NCBI GenBank assembly: GCA_023657465.1
Contig: JAGTJX010000001.1
Span: forward strand, 235,090-299,089
Source of the DNA: Lysobacteraceae bacterium
Lineage (GTDB): Bacteria > Bdellovibrionota > UBA1018 > JAGTJX01
Reading direction: 5' to 3'
DNA length: 64,000 nt
The notes under the pieces are model-generated. The model was given only the letters and a program-made list of their open reading frames with translations. It ran no database searches and was not told where the DNA came from. Position numbers and translations under genes: made by a program. Of the stretch, positions 25,621 to 33,583 are shown in pieces. Each line of letters starts with the position of its first letter. Position 1 is the first letter of the stretch.

Positions 25621-27185
25621 AGGTACTCAAAAAATGGATTGAGATAGTCTTTTGATTTTTCAATCACACCATCTAATCCTTTTCCTCCGTCTTCTTTACG
25701 AGTGACGTTTGCAAACGCACGGTCTTCAATGGCTTTGAAGAGTCCCTTTTTCTCAATCATTCTGAGATGAGCTAGTGTTTCATCTAAAACTTTCTGCGCC
25801 CAAGACTCAATCCTACCTTTGGGCTTAAACAAAATTTCATCGCCCAGTGACTTAGCTCCGTTAAAAATATAATTAGCGTTCTTAATACTCATCCAGCGGT
25901 CTTGAAGAAGCGGTGTATGCATCGCCTCTGTCGCCATGCCTAAGAGTTGAATGGATTGACCTGTGAGTACACCTACGAAGTTGAACATCGCATCCATGAG
26001 GTGACTGTAGAAAATATCTCCACACTTAAACCGTGTCGGAGGCATGAACTTAATCGGATGCTCTGGGAAAATCTGACGGGTCATCTGAGCCCTGGCAATC
26101 TCAAGAAGGAATACATCAGGATGCTCCGGATCCATCTCTTGTGCGTGACCTAGACCCATGAGTGACGGAGTCATCTTAGCTCCGAGCGCGAATCTCTCAT
26201 TGATGAACTGAGACGCGAGAACTTGATGACCATTCTCTACAGCATCAGCAGTAGTGAGATAATTGTCTTCACCCGTGTGAATAACAATCTTGGACTTAGC
26301 AATAATTCTACGAGAGAAGTGCTGATCAATCAGCGTTCGCTTCATGTTGATGTCACGGAAGAGTATTCCGTACATTGCATCGTTGAGCAGGAAGTCTAGT
26401 CTTTCCATGGCTCCAAGAGCTGCAATCTCAGACATACAGAGACCTGAGCAATAGTTCGTAAGCCTGATGTAGCGACCAATCTTGCCACCCTCATCATCGA
26501 GCGCTTCGCGCATGATGCGAAAATTTTCCTGTGTAGCATAGGTTCCGCCGTAGCCTTCAGTGGTTGCACCATGTGGAACGAAGTCGAGAAGTGATTGTGC
26601 AGTAGATCTGATCACAGCAATCGCTTCTGCTCCTGCTTGAGCGGCTGCACGCGCTTGAATCACATCATCATAAATATTGCCGGTTGCAACGATCACGTAG
26701 AGAAGTGGGCGTTCCATGCCGTGAGATTTGAACCTGTCGCTTTGCTTCTTCCGAAGCGAGTCTCTGTAGTCACGACGCTCATCAATATGCTCTACAGCTT
26801 CTTTTACTAATTCTTTAGCTTTAGCCTCAATATCTTCATCTTTACTCTTAGGTAATTCAGTAAGTTTAATTTTACGATGAGCGACTGAAGTTCCTAGTTC
26901 TTGAGGAGAGATTTTTGTATAGAGTAAAGCGTTGCAGAACCAATAAAGTACACCGCGGTCTAATACTTTTTGTTTATGTAGATCTTCGACGATGAGATTC
27001 ACTTCAGGAAACCACTGTCCACCCTGTTGCTGAATTGCGCCGTTTACACCGAGTAGTCTCAAAGCTGCGCGCTCAATGGATACAGAAGTATGCTTCTCGA
27101 TGAGTTCTTCAACAGGCTTTGAAACCGTGTGTGCGATCTTCCTACATTCATCGATTTTCTTTTGATCTAGGTTTAAATTAGCCAT
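25617..27185 (-). CDS. kamD: lysine 5,6-aminomutase alpha subunit
   Basis: KamD forms the catalytic barrel of the aminomutase. With the start at MANLNLDQKK (27185) it has 522 residues, close to the known subunit. The open frame extends to 27218, but the family starts near this Met, which overlaps the kdd stop by 8 nt. Typical stretches include VIVATGNIYDDVIQARAAAQ, VPHGATTEGYGGTYATQENF and GEDNYLTTADAVENGHQVLA. The operon order is kdd-kamD-kamE-moxR-vwa. The preceding enzyme KamA (lysine 2,3-aminomutase) is not in the window. Confidence 0.95.
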   Translation of the reverse strand: MANLNLDQKKIDECRKIAHTVSKPVEELIEKHTSVSIERAALRLLGVNGAIQQQGGQWFPEVNLIVEDLHKQKVLDRGVLYWFCNALLYTKISPQELGTSVAHRKIKLTELPKSKDEDIEAKAKELVKEAVEHIDERRDYRDSLRKKQSDRFKSHGMERPLLYVIVATGNIYDDVIQARAAAQAGAEAIAVIRSTAQSLLDFVPHGATTEGYGGTYATQENFRIMREALDDEGGKIGRYIRLTNYCSGLCMSEIAALGAMERLDFLLNDAMYGILFRDINMKRTLIDQHFSRRIIAKSKIVIHTGEDNYLTTADAVENGHQVLASQFINERFALGAKMTPSLMGLGHAQEMDPEHPDVFLLEIARAQMTRQIFPEHPIKFMPPTRFKCGDIFYSHLMDAMFNFVGVLTGQSIQLLGMATEAMHTPLLQDRWMSIKNANYIFNGAKSLGDEILFKPKGRIESWAQKVLDETLAHLRMIEKKGLFKAIEDRAFANVTRKEDGGKGLDGVIEKSKDYLNPFFEYL

Positions 27186-28221
27186 ACACCGTCTCAAATA
27201 GTTTTTTAATTTCTGCACTCTCTCTTAAAACATTAAGAGCCGTATCTGCATGTCCTACGCAGTATCCGTTTCCAATTCTGAGATCCACATCCATACCAAC
27301 GCCCTCAGCGCCTAATGCTGCCTTAGTGAAACTCGTTGCCATCGAGAAGAAGTAGACAATTCCATGCTGTCTGCAAGAGAGGATCGAAGCCATCTCAGTG
27401 TCAGGAATATTTGCGACATTGATCACAACATCTGCCATTTTCCCGTCCGTCACTGTCTTCACCTTCTCCATGATGAGAGTGGATGCACGAGCGTCGCATT
27501 GGATGATTTCGTCAACGAATGAGAACTTCTTCAGTCTCCCTACTGCGGCATCAGAGTATTCGATTGCAATGGTGCGAGTATTTTTCTTCTTCTTCGCTTC
27601 ATAGAGGCAGAGTAGACCCGACTTACCACCACCGCCGATCACTACAACAGTGTCTCCGTCTTTTACTAGCTTCTCTGTCTGCGCAGGAGCTCCTGCAACA
27701 TCAAGCACTGCGAGTGCTACGTTCTCTGGCATGTTGGTCGGAAGACGAGCGAAAATTCCAGAACTAAACAGAATCGCGTGACCTTCGATATCGACTCGGT
27801 CGATTTTGGCGTGAATTTTTTTTATCTTCTTAATCACTAGTGGAGTAAGCGTGAGTGAAACAAGAGTGGCGATACGATCGCCGACTTTGACTGGTTTTTC
27901 TTTCACAGGAAATTCAGAGCCGATTTCTTTCACGCGACCGATCAACATCCCACCCGATCCTGTTACGGGATTGTGATGCTTTCCTCGCCTCTCAACCAAG
28001 TCGAAAATATGTTTTTCGATTCTTGTGATATCACCGCGGCAGTTTTCTGAGATTTGGTGGAAACTTGCTGAATCGATATTGAGTGATTCGACTTCGATGA
28101 GAAGCTCTCCTGCACGAAGTGGGAGAGACGCATCTAACACGTCTGCCTGTTGTGGGAGAGCGCCCTTAGGCACCACTACGCGGCTCAGTCCGAAATAATC
28201 TGAAGATCCACCCATAGTCAT
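27178..28221 (-). CDS. kdd: L-erythro-3,5-diaminohexanoate dehydrogenase
   Basis: Kdd oxidatively deaminates the aminomutase product 3,5-diaminohexanoate with NAD+. The protein (about 347 residues) has the family N-terminus FGLSRVVVPKGALPQQA, the segment SLNIDSASFHQI, a Rossmann loop VVVIGGGGKSGLLCL and a C-terminus rich in conserved Gly. Several in-frame starts exist (28260 TTG, 28236, 28221, 28215). ATG 28221 is preferred because GGTGGCG is suitably spaced, but this is not certain. It heads the operon with kamD overlapping its stop. Direct-repeat copy A lies immediately upstream. Confidence 0.9.
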   Translation of the reverse strand: MTMGGSSDYFGLSRVVVPKGALPQQADVLDASLPLRAGELLIEVESLNIDSASFHQISENCRGDITRIEKHIFDLVERRGKHHNPVTGSGGMLIGRVKEIGSEFPVKEKPVKVGDRIATLVSLTLTPLVIKKIKKIHAKIDRVDIEGHAILFSSGIFARLPTNMPENVALAVLDVAGAPAQTEKLVKDGDTVVVIGGGGKSGLLCLYEAKKKKNTRTIAIEYSDAAVGRLKKFSFVDEIIQCDARASTLIMEKVKTVTDGKMADVVINVANIPDTEMASILSCRQHGIVYFFSMATSFTKAALGAEGVGMDVDLRIGNGYCVGHADTALNVLRESAEIKKLFETVYG

Positions 28222-28256
28222 GAATGTCGCCACCATAGCACAAGGTTGCAGACGCT

Positions 28257-28394
28257 CCAAAACTGAACATCTATTTTATACCTGTTCATGTTGCGTGCAG
28301 TCGCACGCGAATTTTTTCTGCTCTATATAAATTTATCATACGATCGCACACGCACTGACTCGGCACGGCAATTGCTTTAGAAATTTATACGAAC
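28257..28394. repeat. 138-bp direct repeat, copy A
   Basis: This segment matches 30533-30670 without gaps and in the same orientation, with about 18 differences by hand alignment (roughly 87 percent identity). It includes a dyad GCGTGC-AGTC-GCACGC (about 28293-28308), a second related half-site TCGCACACGC and a sigma-54-like promoter. It lies directly ahead of the kdd operon (opposite strand) and upstream of the hydroxylase-like gene. The remaining bases to 28546 hold no gene and no further structure that I can see. Confidence 0.9.
28361..28376 (+). promoter_or_regulatory. sigma-54 promoter match in repeat copy A
   Basis: CGGCAC-GGCAA-TTGCT fits the TGGCAC-N5-TTGCW consensus at 10 of 11 defined positions, with GG (28362-28363) and GC (28374-28375) separated by exactly 10 nt. 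Transcription would begin near 28387 and run to the hydroxylase-like gene at 28547. The upstream dyad could bind an enhancer-binding activator. Confidence 0.6.
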
Positions 28395-28546
28395 TTAAGT
28401 TTTGATCGTCAAAGCAAAGAGTTTCGAACCCAGGTGTGCTTGGAAAACATTAGGTTGTTGGTTGTGGTTAATACCTACCATATTTGTAGATAAAAATCCC
28501 AAAATTAATATAACACCCTCGTTAAACTTCAGGTAAAATAGAAGGG

Positions 28547-29335
28547 ATGCAGAAAGCTGTATTGATACAACTCACGTTGGGTCTGATCCGGTACCTAGTA
28601 CTAGGGATAGGAGTTTTTTTCTTGTTTTGGATTTGGGGCAAAAAACGTTTTTTGCATCGAAAAATTCAAAAGCCAGATTTTAATGTCAAGCAAGCTAAGA
28701 CTGAAGTCCTTCAATCGCTAAGGACAGTGCTTATCTTCGGGGTGATCGCTGGGATTTCATATTGGGGATATGAAAAAGGATACTTGCAGATATACCAAGA
28801 TATTTCTTTGCACAGTACCGGCTATTGGTGGTTTACGGTTTTAGCAATGGTCTTAATACAGGACACATACTTTTACTGGACACATCGTTTTTTGCACCTA
28901 CCAGGAGTGTACGAGCGATTTCACTTAGCTCACCACACGTCCTATAATCCATCACCGCTTGCAATTTACTCGTTTCATCCAGTGGAAGCCTTCATCAATG
29001 GAGCCATCGTTCCCTGTGTGGCTTTTTTGATGCCACTTCATTTTGGCGCTATAGCTACCTTTATTTTAATCTCGACCATTTTCAATTCTATTGGGCACTT
29101 GGGGTATGAAGTTTATGGTAGGCGATTTATCAAATCAGGCCTTTATCGATGGGTGATTGGCGCCACTCATCATAATATTCATCACAAGTATTCAAAAGAG
29201 AACTACGGATTTTATTTTAGATTTTGGGACAAACTCATGTCGAGTGAATCTGTTGACTACGAAAAAAATCTTCTAGAAAAAGAGAATCTCGCCTTCATAG
29301 GGAAATCCAAAGTTATTGTAGATACAGGTGCTTGA
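28547..29335 (+). CDS. fatty acid hydroxylase / sterol desaturase superfamily membrane protein
   Basis: A 262-residue membrane protein with at least four hydrophobic segments and the di-iron histidine clusters of this superfamily in order: THRFLH, FHLAHH and the C-terminal THHNIHH. Members hydroxylate or desaturate lipids; bacterial homologues act on membrane lipids, ornithine lipids or carotenoids, and the substrate here cannot be told. It stands alone between the two 138-bp repeats, upstream of a decayed transposase, and looks like accessory cargo. The AAGGG ribosome site is very close to the ATG. Confidence 0.88.
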   Translation: MQKAVLIQLTLGLIRYLVLGIGVFFLFWIWGKKRFLHRKIQKPDFNVKQAKTEVLQSLRTVLIFGVIAGISYWGYEKGYLQIYQDISLHSTGYWWFTVLAMVLIQDTYFYWTHRFLHLPGVYERFHLAHHTSYNPSPLAIYSFHPVEAFINGAIVPCVAFLMPLHFGAIATFILISTIFNSIGHLGYEVYGRRFIKSGLYRWVIGATHHNIHHKYSKENYGFYFRFWDKLMSSESVDYEKNLLEKENLAFIGKSKVIVDTGA

Positions 29336-29545
29336 GAAAATTCTGGCTTTGATAAGTTTAAGGGTGGCTTCGCCCTTGAGGATCCATTCTTTACAACCTT
29401 TCAGCGAATTGAACTCTTTGCTGATTCTTGGCATTTCTGCTTTGGTTGACCTTACCATGGCTGCGGTAACCTTGGTTTTCTCTTGATCGACTTGAGAGCT
29501 TTCAAGAATTGGAAAAAGAAAAAAAATGGGTAGGACGTAGTTCAT
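29273..29545 (-). CDS. short ORF with signal-like N-terminus, doubtful
   Basis: A 90-codon frame beginning with a hydrophobic leader (LPIFFLFPILESSQ) followed by about 55 polar residues (EKTKVTAAMVRSTKAEM and so on). Its last third overlaps the hydroxylase-like gene antisense and does not look like protein. It may be the N-terminal remnant of an exported protein cut off when the hydroxylase gene arrived. No ribosome site is clear. Confidence 0.3.
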   Translation of the reverse strand: MNYVLPIFFLFPILESSQVDQEKTKVTAAMVRSTKAEMPRISKEFNSLKGCKEWILKGEATLKLIKARIFSSTCIYNNFGFPYEGEILFF

Positions 29546-29678
29546 AGCTTACGCAGAGCTATAAAAGAGACGCTCTTAGTGTAAGTACCAAAGAGTGGAA
29601 TCTAGCTCAAAAAATGTGAAGTAATAATAGATATAGAAGAGATGAGGTCCTAACTCAGAGTCTGGTACGATGAAGTTC

Positions 29679-30520
29679 TAACAAAACGCCGTACAAACCA
29701 AGAGAAGGACCTCGAGGATGAGTATACCTAGATTTTTGCGTTCTGCATTCGCAGGATATGAAATTTTTGAAATAAAAGAGTGTTTGAGTGAACAGAGAAT
29801 CTGTTTATGGGTCAAAGCGGAAGAGAATGAGGAAGCACTTTGCCATAGATGCAGATCTCCCATCCATTGCGATGGCAAATACTTGCAAAAAATTCAATGC
29901 ATGCCAGTGATGGGACTCAGAGTGGAAGTCACACTCACCAGAAGGAGAGGACACTGTACAGGCTGCAAGAAATCCCGAGCTGAACAAGTGGAATGGCTCA
30001 GTGAGGAGACACCACGAGATTCGCATGCAGTTACACACCGAGTTCGCTAGCGGATCTCCTCTGCATAGGCTGACCAGAGGCAAGTACATCTATTTGAAGA
30101 AAGACTCGAGACGAACACAACACGAGAAGCGACTGATTGAAGATGTCACAGCAGAGAATGAATACTTTTTGCGACTAGAACTCATCAAAGAACGAATGTT
30201 TCATTTCTTTAATGCTGCTACTGAAGAAGAAGCCAAACATATCTTCGATGAAGTTGGTGAATGGATCTATAGATCTGGGTTCACGAGACAGATGGACTGG
30301 CACAACAGGCTAGAGAGGTCTTGGAGCACACTCAAGAACTACTTTAGACACAGAATTACTTCTGCGACTTCTGAAGGAATCAATAACGTCATCAAGGCTC
30401 TCATCAGAAGAGCGTATGGATACAGAAATATGCAGTATTTTAAGCTCAAAATCATGCAAGTCTGTGGCTATCTCAACTCCCAATTCTGTCCTCTAATGAA
30501 ATCAACTACTTAACAAAACG
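29679..30520 (+). mobile_element. decayed ISL3-like insertion element
   Basis: The interval carries the two ends of an ISL3-type transposase. TAACAAAACG occurs at both borders (29679-29688 and 30511-30520), which may be a duplicated target or chance, since I find no matching inverted repeats. GAGGTCCT (29644-29651) and AGGACCTC (29706-29713) form an inverted repeat near the left side. The element cannot move on its own because the central part of its transposase is gone. Confidence 0.55.
29718..30513 (+). pseudogene. ISL3 family transposase, internally deleted
   Basis: The first 110 codons encode the N-terminal zinc finger of ISL3 transposases (CHRCRSP followed by GHCTGCKKS). From about 30050, in another frame, the C-terminal part resumes (RGKYIYLKK, TSATSEGINNVIKALIRRAYG and RNMQYFKLKIMQVCG). 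The intervening region of roughly 150 residues that holds the first two catalytic Asp residues is missing, and the halves are out of frame. The gene is therefore a non-functional remnant. Full-length relatives have about 400 residues. Confidence 0.85.
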
Positions 30521-30532
30521 TGAGGAAGAGAC

Positions 30533-30670
30533 CCAAAACTGATCATCTATTTTACACCTGTTCATGTTGTGTGCAGTCGCACGCGAAGTTTTTCTGCTCT
30601 ATTCGAATTTATCCTACGATCGCACAAGTGCCTACTCGGCATGGCAATTGCTTTAGTAGTTCGTACGAAC
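30533..30670. repeat. 138-bp direct repeat, copy B
   Basis: This is the second copy of the repeat at 28257-28394, in the same orientation and without gaps. Both copies keep the dyad around GTGCAGTCGCAC, the ACGATCGCACA half-site and the sigma-54-like promoter core, while differences cluster between these elements. Copy B lies right after the transposase remnant and 26 nt before an exported-protein gene. Confidence 0.9.
30637..30652 (+). promoter_or_regulatory. sigma-54 promoter match in repeat copy B
   Basis: CGGCAT-GGCAA-TTGCT keeps GG (30638-30639) and GC (30650-30651) at the required 10-nt spacing. The -12 half is perfect and the -24 half matches 4 of 6. Transcription would start near 30663, about 33 nt before the ATG of the exported-protein gene. 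Confidence 0.55.
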
Positions 30671-30695
30671 ACAACGCTTTGGAGGCGAAGATTTT

Positions 30696-31481
30696 ATGAA
30701 GAAGTACGCAATAGTAGCTAGTTTATTAGCCCTTTCATCCCCACTTGCTCACGCGATGAGTGATTATGAGTTGGCAGGATTCTGTGAAGACAAACAAACC
30801 GCACTTCAAAATGCATATAGAACAAGTGTTTCATCACTAGAACTTGCTTCAAAAAATGCAAAAGATCTTGGTGCAGAAGTCGTGGAACTCATGAAACCAA
30901 ATATGGAAGCAGCCCTAAAATTAAAGGGCAGATTTAATGAAGACAAACTTACCACTATGGAAAAAATTAAAAACTACAGAGATGAAGTAAACTCCGTCAA
31001 ACCTGAGTCTCTTCAAAACAATTCTAGATATTTATATGAGATGCTTGTGAAGCATGGAATAGAACGTACGTTCGCACAAGACGCTTGGTCATCGTGCGAT
31101 CTTTTTCTAAACGCACTGACTTCGTTAGAGAAGAAGTTTCGATTTTGGGACTCACCCGTTCCACAAGTCAAAAAAGCTTTAAAATCAAAGCTCTCTGAAA
31201 ATGGTGCTGATGAAGATAATTCAAAAGTCATTGATAAATTCGCTAGGAAAGGTTCTGTTTTAGAAATCCCTGTATCTATTCAAGACGGGACTGATTATTC
31301 AGGTCGGACACTGAATAGAGAATCCACAATTCTTCTAAAGCTAGGGACAGATGGAATTGAAGTGAATGTGAAAAACTCTAAAGCTGTTTTTTCTGAGCCA
31401 ACTGCTACCGAAAAAGAGTTCTCCGACTCAGAGATCAGAAAAACATTTCCAGAGTGCGTAGAGTATTTAGGAATAAAGTAA
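30696..31481 (+). CDS. exported protein, unknown
   Basis: A 261-residue protein with a clear signal peptide (KKYAIVASLLALSSPLAHA, cleavage after AHA). The mature first half is helical with a possible disulfide (Cys in LAGFCED and SSCDLF). The second half is strand-rich (SVLEIPVSIQDG, STILLKLGTDGIEVNVK). A third late Cys lies in FPECVEY. A GGAGG ribosome site is present. I do not recognise the family. It follows a sigma-54-like promoter in repeat copy B and ends at a strong terminator. Confidence 0.75.
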   Translation: MKKYAIVASLLALSSPLAHAMSDYELAGFCEDKQTALQNAYRTSVSSLELASKNAKDLGAEVVELMKPNMEAALKLKGRFNEDKLTTMEKIKNYRDEVNSVKPESLQNNSRYLYEMLVKHGIERTFAQDAWSSCDLFLNALTSLEKKFRFWDSPVPQVKKALKSKLSENGADEDNSKVIDKFARKGSVLEIPVSIQDGTDYSGRTLNRESTILLKLGTDGIEVNVKNSKAVFSEPTATEKEFSDSEIRKTFPECVEYLGIK

Positions 31482-31510
31482 ACCCCCCTTCTCCCCCAAC
31501 CCCACCTCTG

Positions 31511-31546
31511 ACGCCGCCTTGAGAATTCTCTCCTGGCGGCGTTTTT
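31511..31546 (+). terminator. rho-independent terminator
   Basis: ACGCCGCC (31511-31518) pairs with GGCGGCGT (31535-31542) around a 16-base loop and is followed by TTTT. It ends the transcript of the exported-protein gene 30 nt upstream. Confidence 0.85.
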
Positions 31547-31673
31547 AGTTTTAAAACTGTCTAAACTTTAAACACCCGTCAGGTTCTTAAACTCTTCTCT
31601 CACCCTGTGTCCGCACTGACACCTTTTATCCTTATGAAATTACAGCGTTTTTTCAGCTGATCAAACCCCCACC

Positions 31674-31691
31674 TTGGCACAACCCATGCAA
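31674..31691 (+). promoter_or_regulatory. sigma-54 promoter upstream of Gln/Met-rich exported protein
   Basis: TTGGCAC-AACCC-ATGCAA has GG (31676-31677) and GC (31688-31689) with exactly 10 nt between. The -24 half is perfect and the -12 half has one change (ATGC for TTGC). Transcription would start near 31701, ahead of an AGGAG site and ATG at 31733. The 5' flank contains CCGCACTGAC, similar to CGCACTGAC in repeat copy A. Confidence 0.6.
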
Positions 31692-31732
31692 TACCTAGGG
31701 GTAGAGAGTTATTAAACAAGGAGTATGACGTT

Positions 31733-33583
31733 ATGAAAACGACAAAACTATTAGCTTTGGCATCCATTTTTGGTGGTCTTCAAGCATATGCACAAGGCCC
31801 AGTTGCAATGAGTACGATTATAGCCAACTCAGACGTTGGAAGTGATCTCCCCGTCGATCCAGCCGCAACCCTCGTTCAGGGTAAAGCCAAGGCAGAAGCC
31901 CTCTTCACCAACTTCGGCGTAAGAAAACTTTCAAACGGATCCTATATGCTTTTAGGAACCATCCCTTCTGAGTGCGCTACTCACATCACCCTCAGTCCAA
32001 TCAGCGCACCAGTTGTTATGAATGATAAGTTTGCTGGTGGATGGGTTGTCGAAGACAAAAGTGGTGCTGGACAAGCATGCGTAGACTTATTCCAAGCCAA
32101 CAAAAAAACATGTAATGCAAGAGATTGCGTATCTATTAGCAAAATCAAAGGCTCACAGTACTCACTTTCAGACATCGACACTGACGGTCTTTCAGACGAG
32201 CAAGTCAAAGCTCTTCCTGATTTGAAAATTGGTTTGTTCTGGAGAGATGACCAACAAGACACTGGATCACCTACATACATCCAAGCTGAGTCTATTGATG
32301 AGAAAGTGACTTTCACTTCTCCATCAATCGAAACTGTCAAAATCAAAGAAGCTGCGGTTAAAGCTGAACAAGAAAAAATTGAAGGACTAAAAAGCGACGT
32401 TGCTGAGTGTATCGACAAAGGCACAGGCGTCGATGAAGCGAAGAAAGCGATTCGCGCACTTGAAAAACTCGGCGAACAACTTGGCGGTTATACAAAAGCT
32501 CAAGCAAAAGAAAAATTAGCAGAAATCGAAGATGCTCAATTCAAAGCAGATATTGCAGCAGCTTACGAAGGAGCACTTGCTGACAGAAACACCATCATCA
32601 AGAATGTGAATAAATGGTTGAAGAAAAGACCAAAAGCAATTGATGAGATTGCAGATGCAAGGCTTGAGATAGTAAAGCGTCTCTTAAGCGGGACAGAACT
32701 CACTGAAGCAGAAGATGTTAATGGTGTGACTCGTGAAGATAACGAGGAAGCCTACAAACTTCTCGTGAACACTGGACGTCTCCGTGGAATATCAAAAACT
32801 AAGTCGCAAGACATCGCAGTTCAGATTGCTGCACTCAATAGCAAAGTGATTAATGAGTACGCAGCTACTGGAAATCTCTCATCAAGAGATCTTCTCAAAG
32901 CAACAGCTCCTCTCGATGCGAAGATGAATCGCGTGTGCTCACCACAAAGCTTGCTTCAGATCAGACAGATGTCTCAGCAGTCCATGACTTATCAGAACAA
33001 CTCACAGATGGGTTTAGGTTTCGGAATTCAAGCTCATACTTACGGAGGCATGAACAATGGATACGGCATGCAACAGCAGCAGTATCTCCCACAACAACAA
33101 AGCAGTCAGTATAACGATACTGAATGTTGGGGTGCTTATCAGCAGAAGCAACAGCTTGTTCAGCTAAAAGCTCAGTCTGATCAAGTAAGACAAAACAAAA
33201 TTTTTGCTGCACAGAACCCAGGCTATCAGCCAACAGCTCCGATTGTTCCAAACGGATTTCAACAAGTGACTTCTAATTTGTTCTCCACACAGCAAGGAAT
33301 GCAACCCCAACAACAGGGTGGAATGTGGAACAACAATCCAGAAATGCAAAGTCCAATGATGGGTCCATCGAATACATTCAATCCAAATTCTATGATGATG
33401 TATCAGAACCCAATGATGCAGCAACAGATGATGTATCAACAAATGCCTTATGCTTATGGAATGCCTGGATTCAACACGGGAGTAAGATTCAACACAGGAG
33501 TTGGATTAAACCTCGGATTTGGCGCTGGATTTAATCCAATGAGTCAATACGGCAACTATGGAATGCAATACTACGGCGGATAG
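31733..33583 (+). CDS. large exported protein with Gln/Met/Asn/Gly-rich C-terminus
   Basis: A 616-residue protein with a signal peptide (LLALASIFGGLQAYAQG). The mature N-terminal domain (about residues 25-200) is strand-rich with several cysteines. A helical, Lys/Glu/Ala-rich middle (200-390) looks like coiled coil. From about residue 405 the sequence becomes low in complexity: runs of Gln, Met, Asn, Gly, Tyr and Pro such as MQQQQYLPQQQSSQY and NPMMQQQMMYQQMPY. It ends in Gly/Phe/Asn-rich repeats (GFNTGVRFNTGVGLNLGFG). It is probably a secreted or surface protein. The family is not recognised. AGGAG lies 9 nt before the ATG, with a sigma-54 promoter upstream. Confidence 0.75.
   Translation: MKTTKLLALASIFGGLQAYAQGPVAMSTIIANSDVGSDLPVDPAATLVQGKAKAEALFTNFGVRKLSNGSYMLLGTIPSECATHITLSPISAPVVMNDKFAGGWVVEDKSGAGQACVDLFQANKKTCNARDCVSISKIKGSQYSLSDIDTDGLSDEQVKALPDLKIGLFWRDDQQDTGSPTYIQAESIDEKVTFTSPSIETVKIKEAAVKAEQEKIEGLKSDVAECIDKGTGVDEAKKAIRALEKLGEQLGGYTKAQAKEKLAEIEDAQFKADIAAAYEGALADRNTIIKNVNKWLKKRPKAIDEIADARLEIVKRLLSGTELTEAEDVNGVTREDNEEAYKLLVNTGRLRGISKTKSQDIAVQIAALNSKVINEYAATGNLSSRDLLKATAPLDAKMNRVCSPQSLLQIRQMSQQSMTYQNNSQMGLGFGIQAHTYGGMNNGYGMQQQQYLPQQQSSQYNDTECWGAYQQKQQLVQLKAQSDQVRQNKIFAAQNPGYQPTAPIVPNGFQQVTSNLFSTQQGMQPQQQGGMWNNNPEMQSPMMGPSNTFNPNSMMMYQNPMMQQQMMYQQMPYAYGMPGFNTGVRFNTGVGLNLGFGAGFNPMSQYGNYGMQYYGG

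Noticed and set aside
28425-28450. tRNA-like T-loop (TTTCGAACCCAGG)
   Set aside because: No acceptor, D or anticodon arms can be folded around it.
28261-28546. Cobalamin riboswitch ahead of the B12-dependent kdd-kam operon
   Set aside because: No B12-box-like conserved core is visible in the minus-strand leader; the region is accounted for by repeat copy A and AT-rich sequence.
28547-29335. Evidence of sterol biosynthesis
   Set aside because: Only one superfamily member is present with no squalene or sterol genes; bacterial members often act on other lipids.
31981-32424. Long antisense open frame in the exported-protein gene
   Set aside because: No ribosome site, Ser-rich composition expected from the opposite strand, and the sense gene has a signal peptide and promoter.
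33164-33442. Antisense His/Leu-rich open frame
   Set aside because: It is a shadow of the Gln/Met-rich repeats of the real gene on the plus strand.
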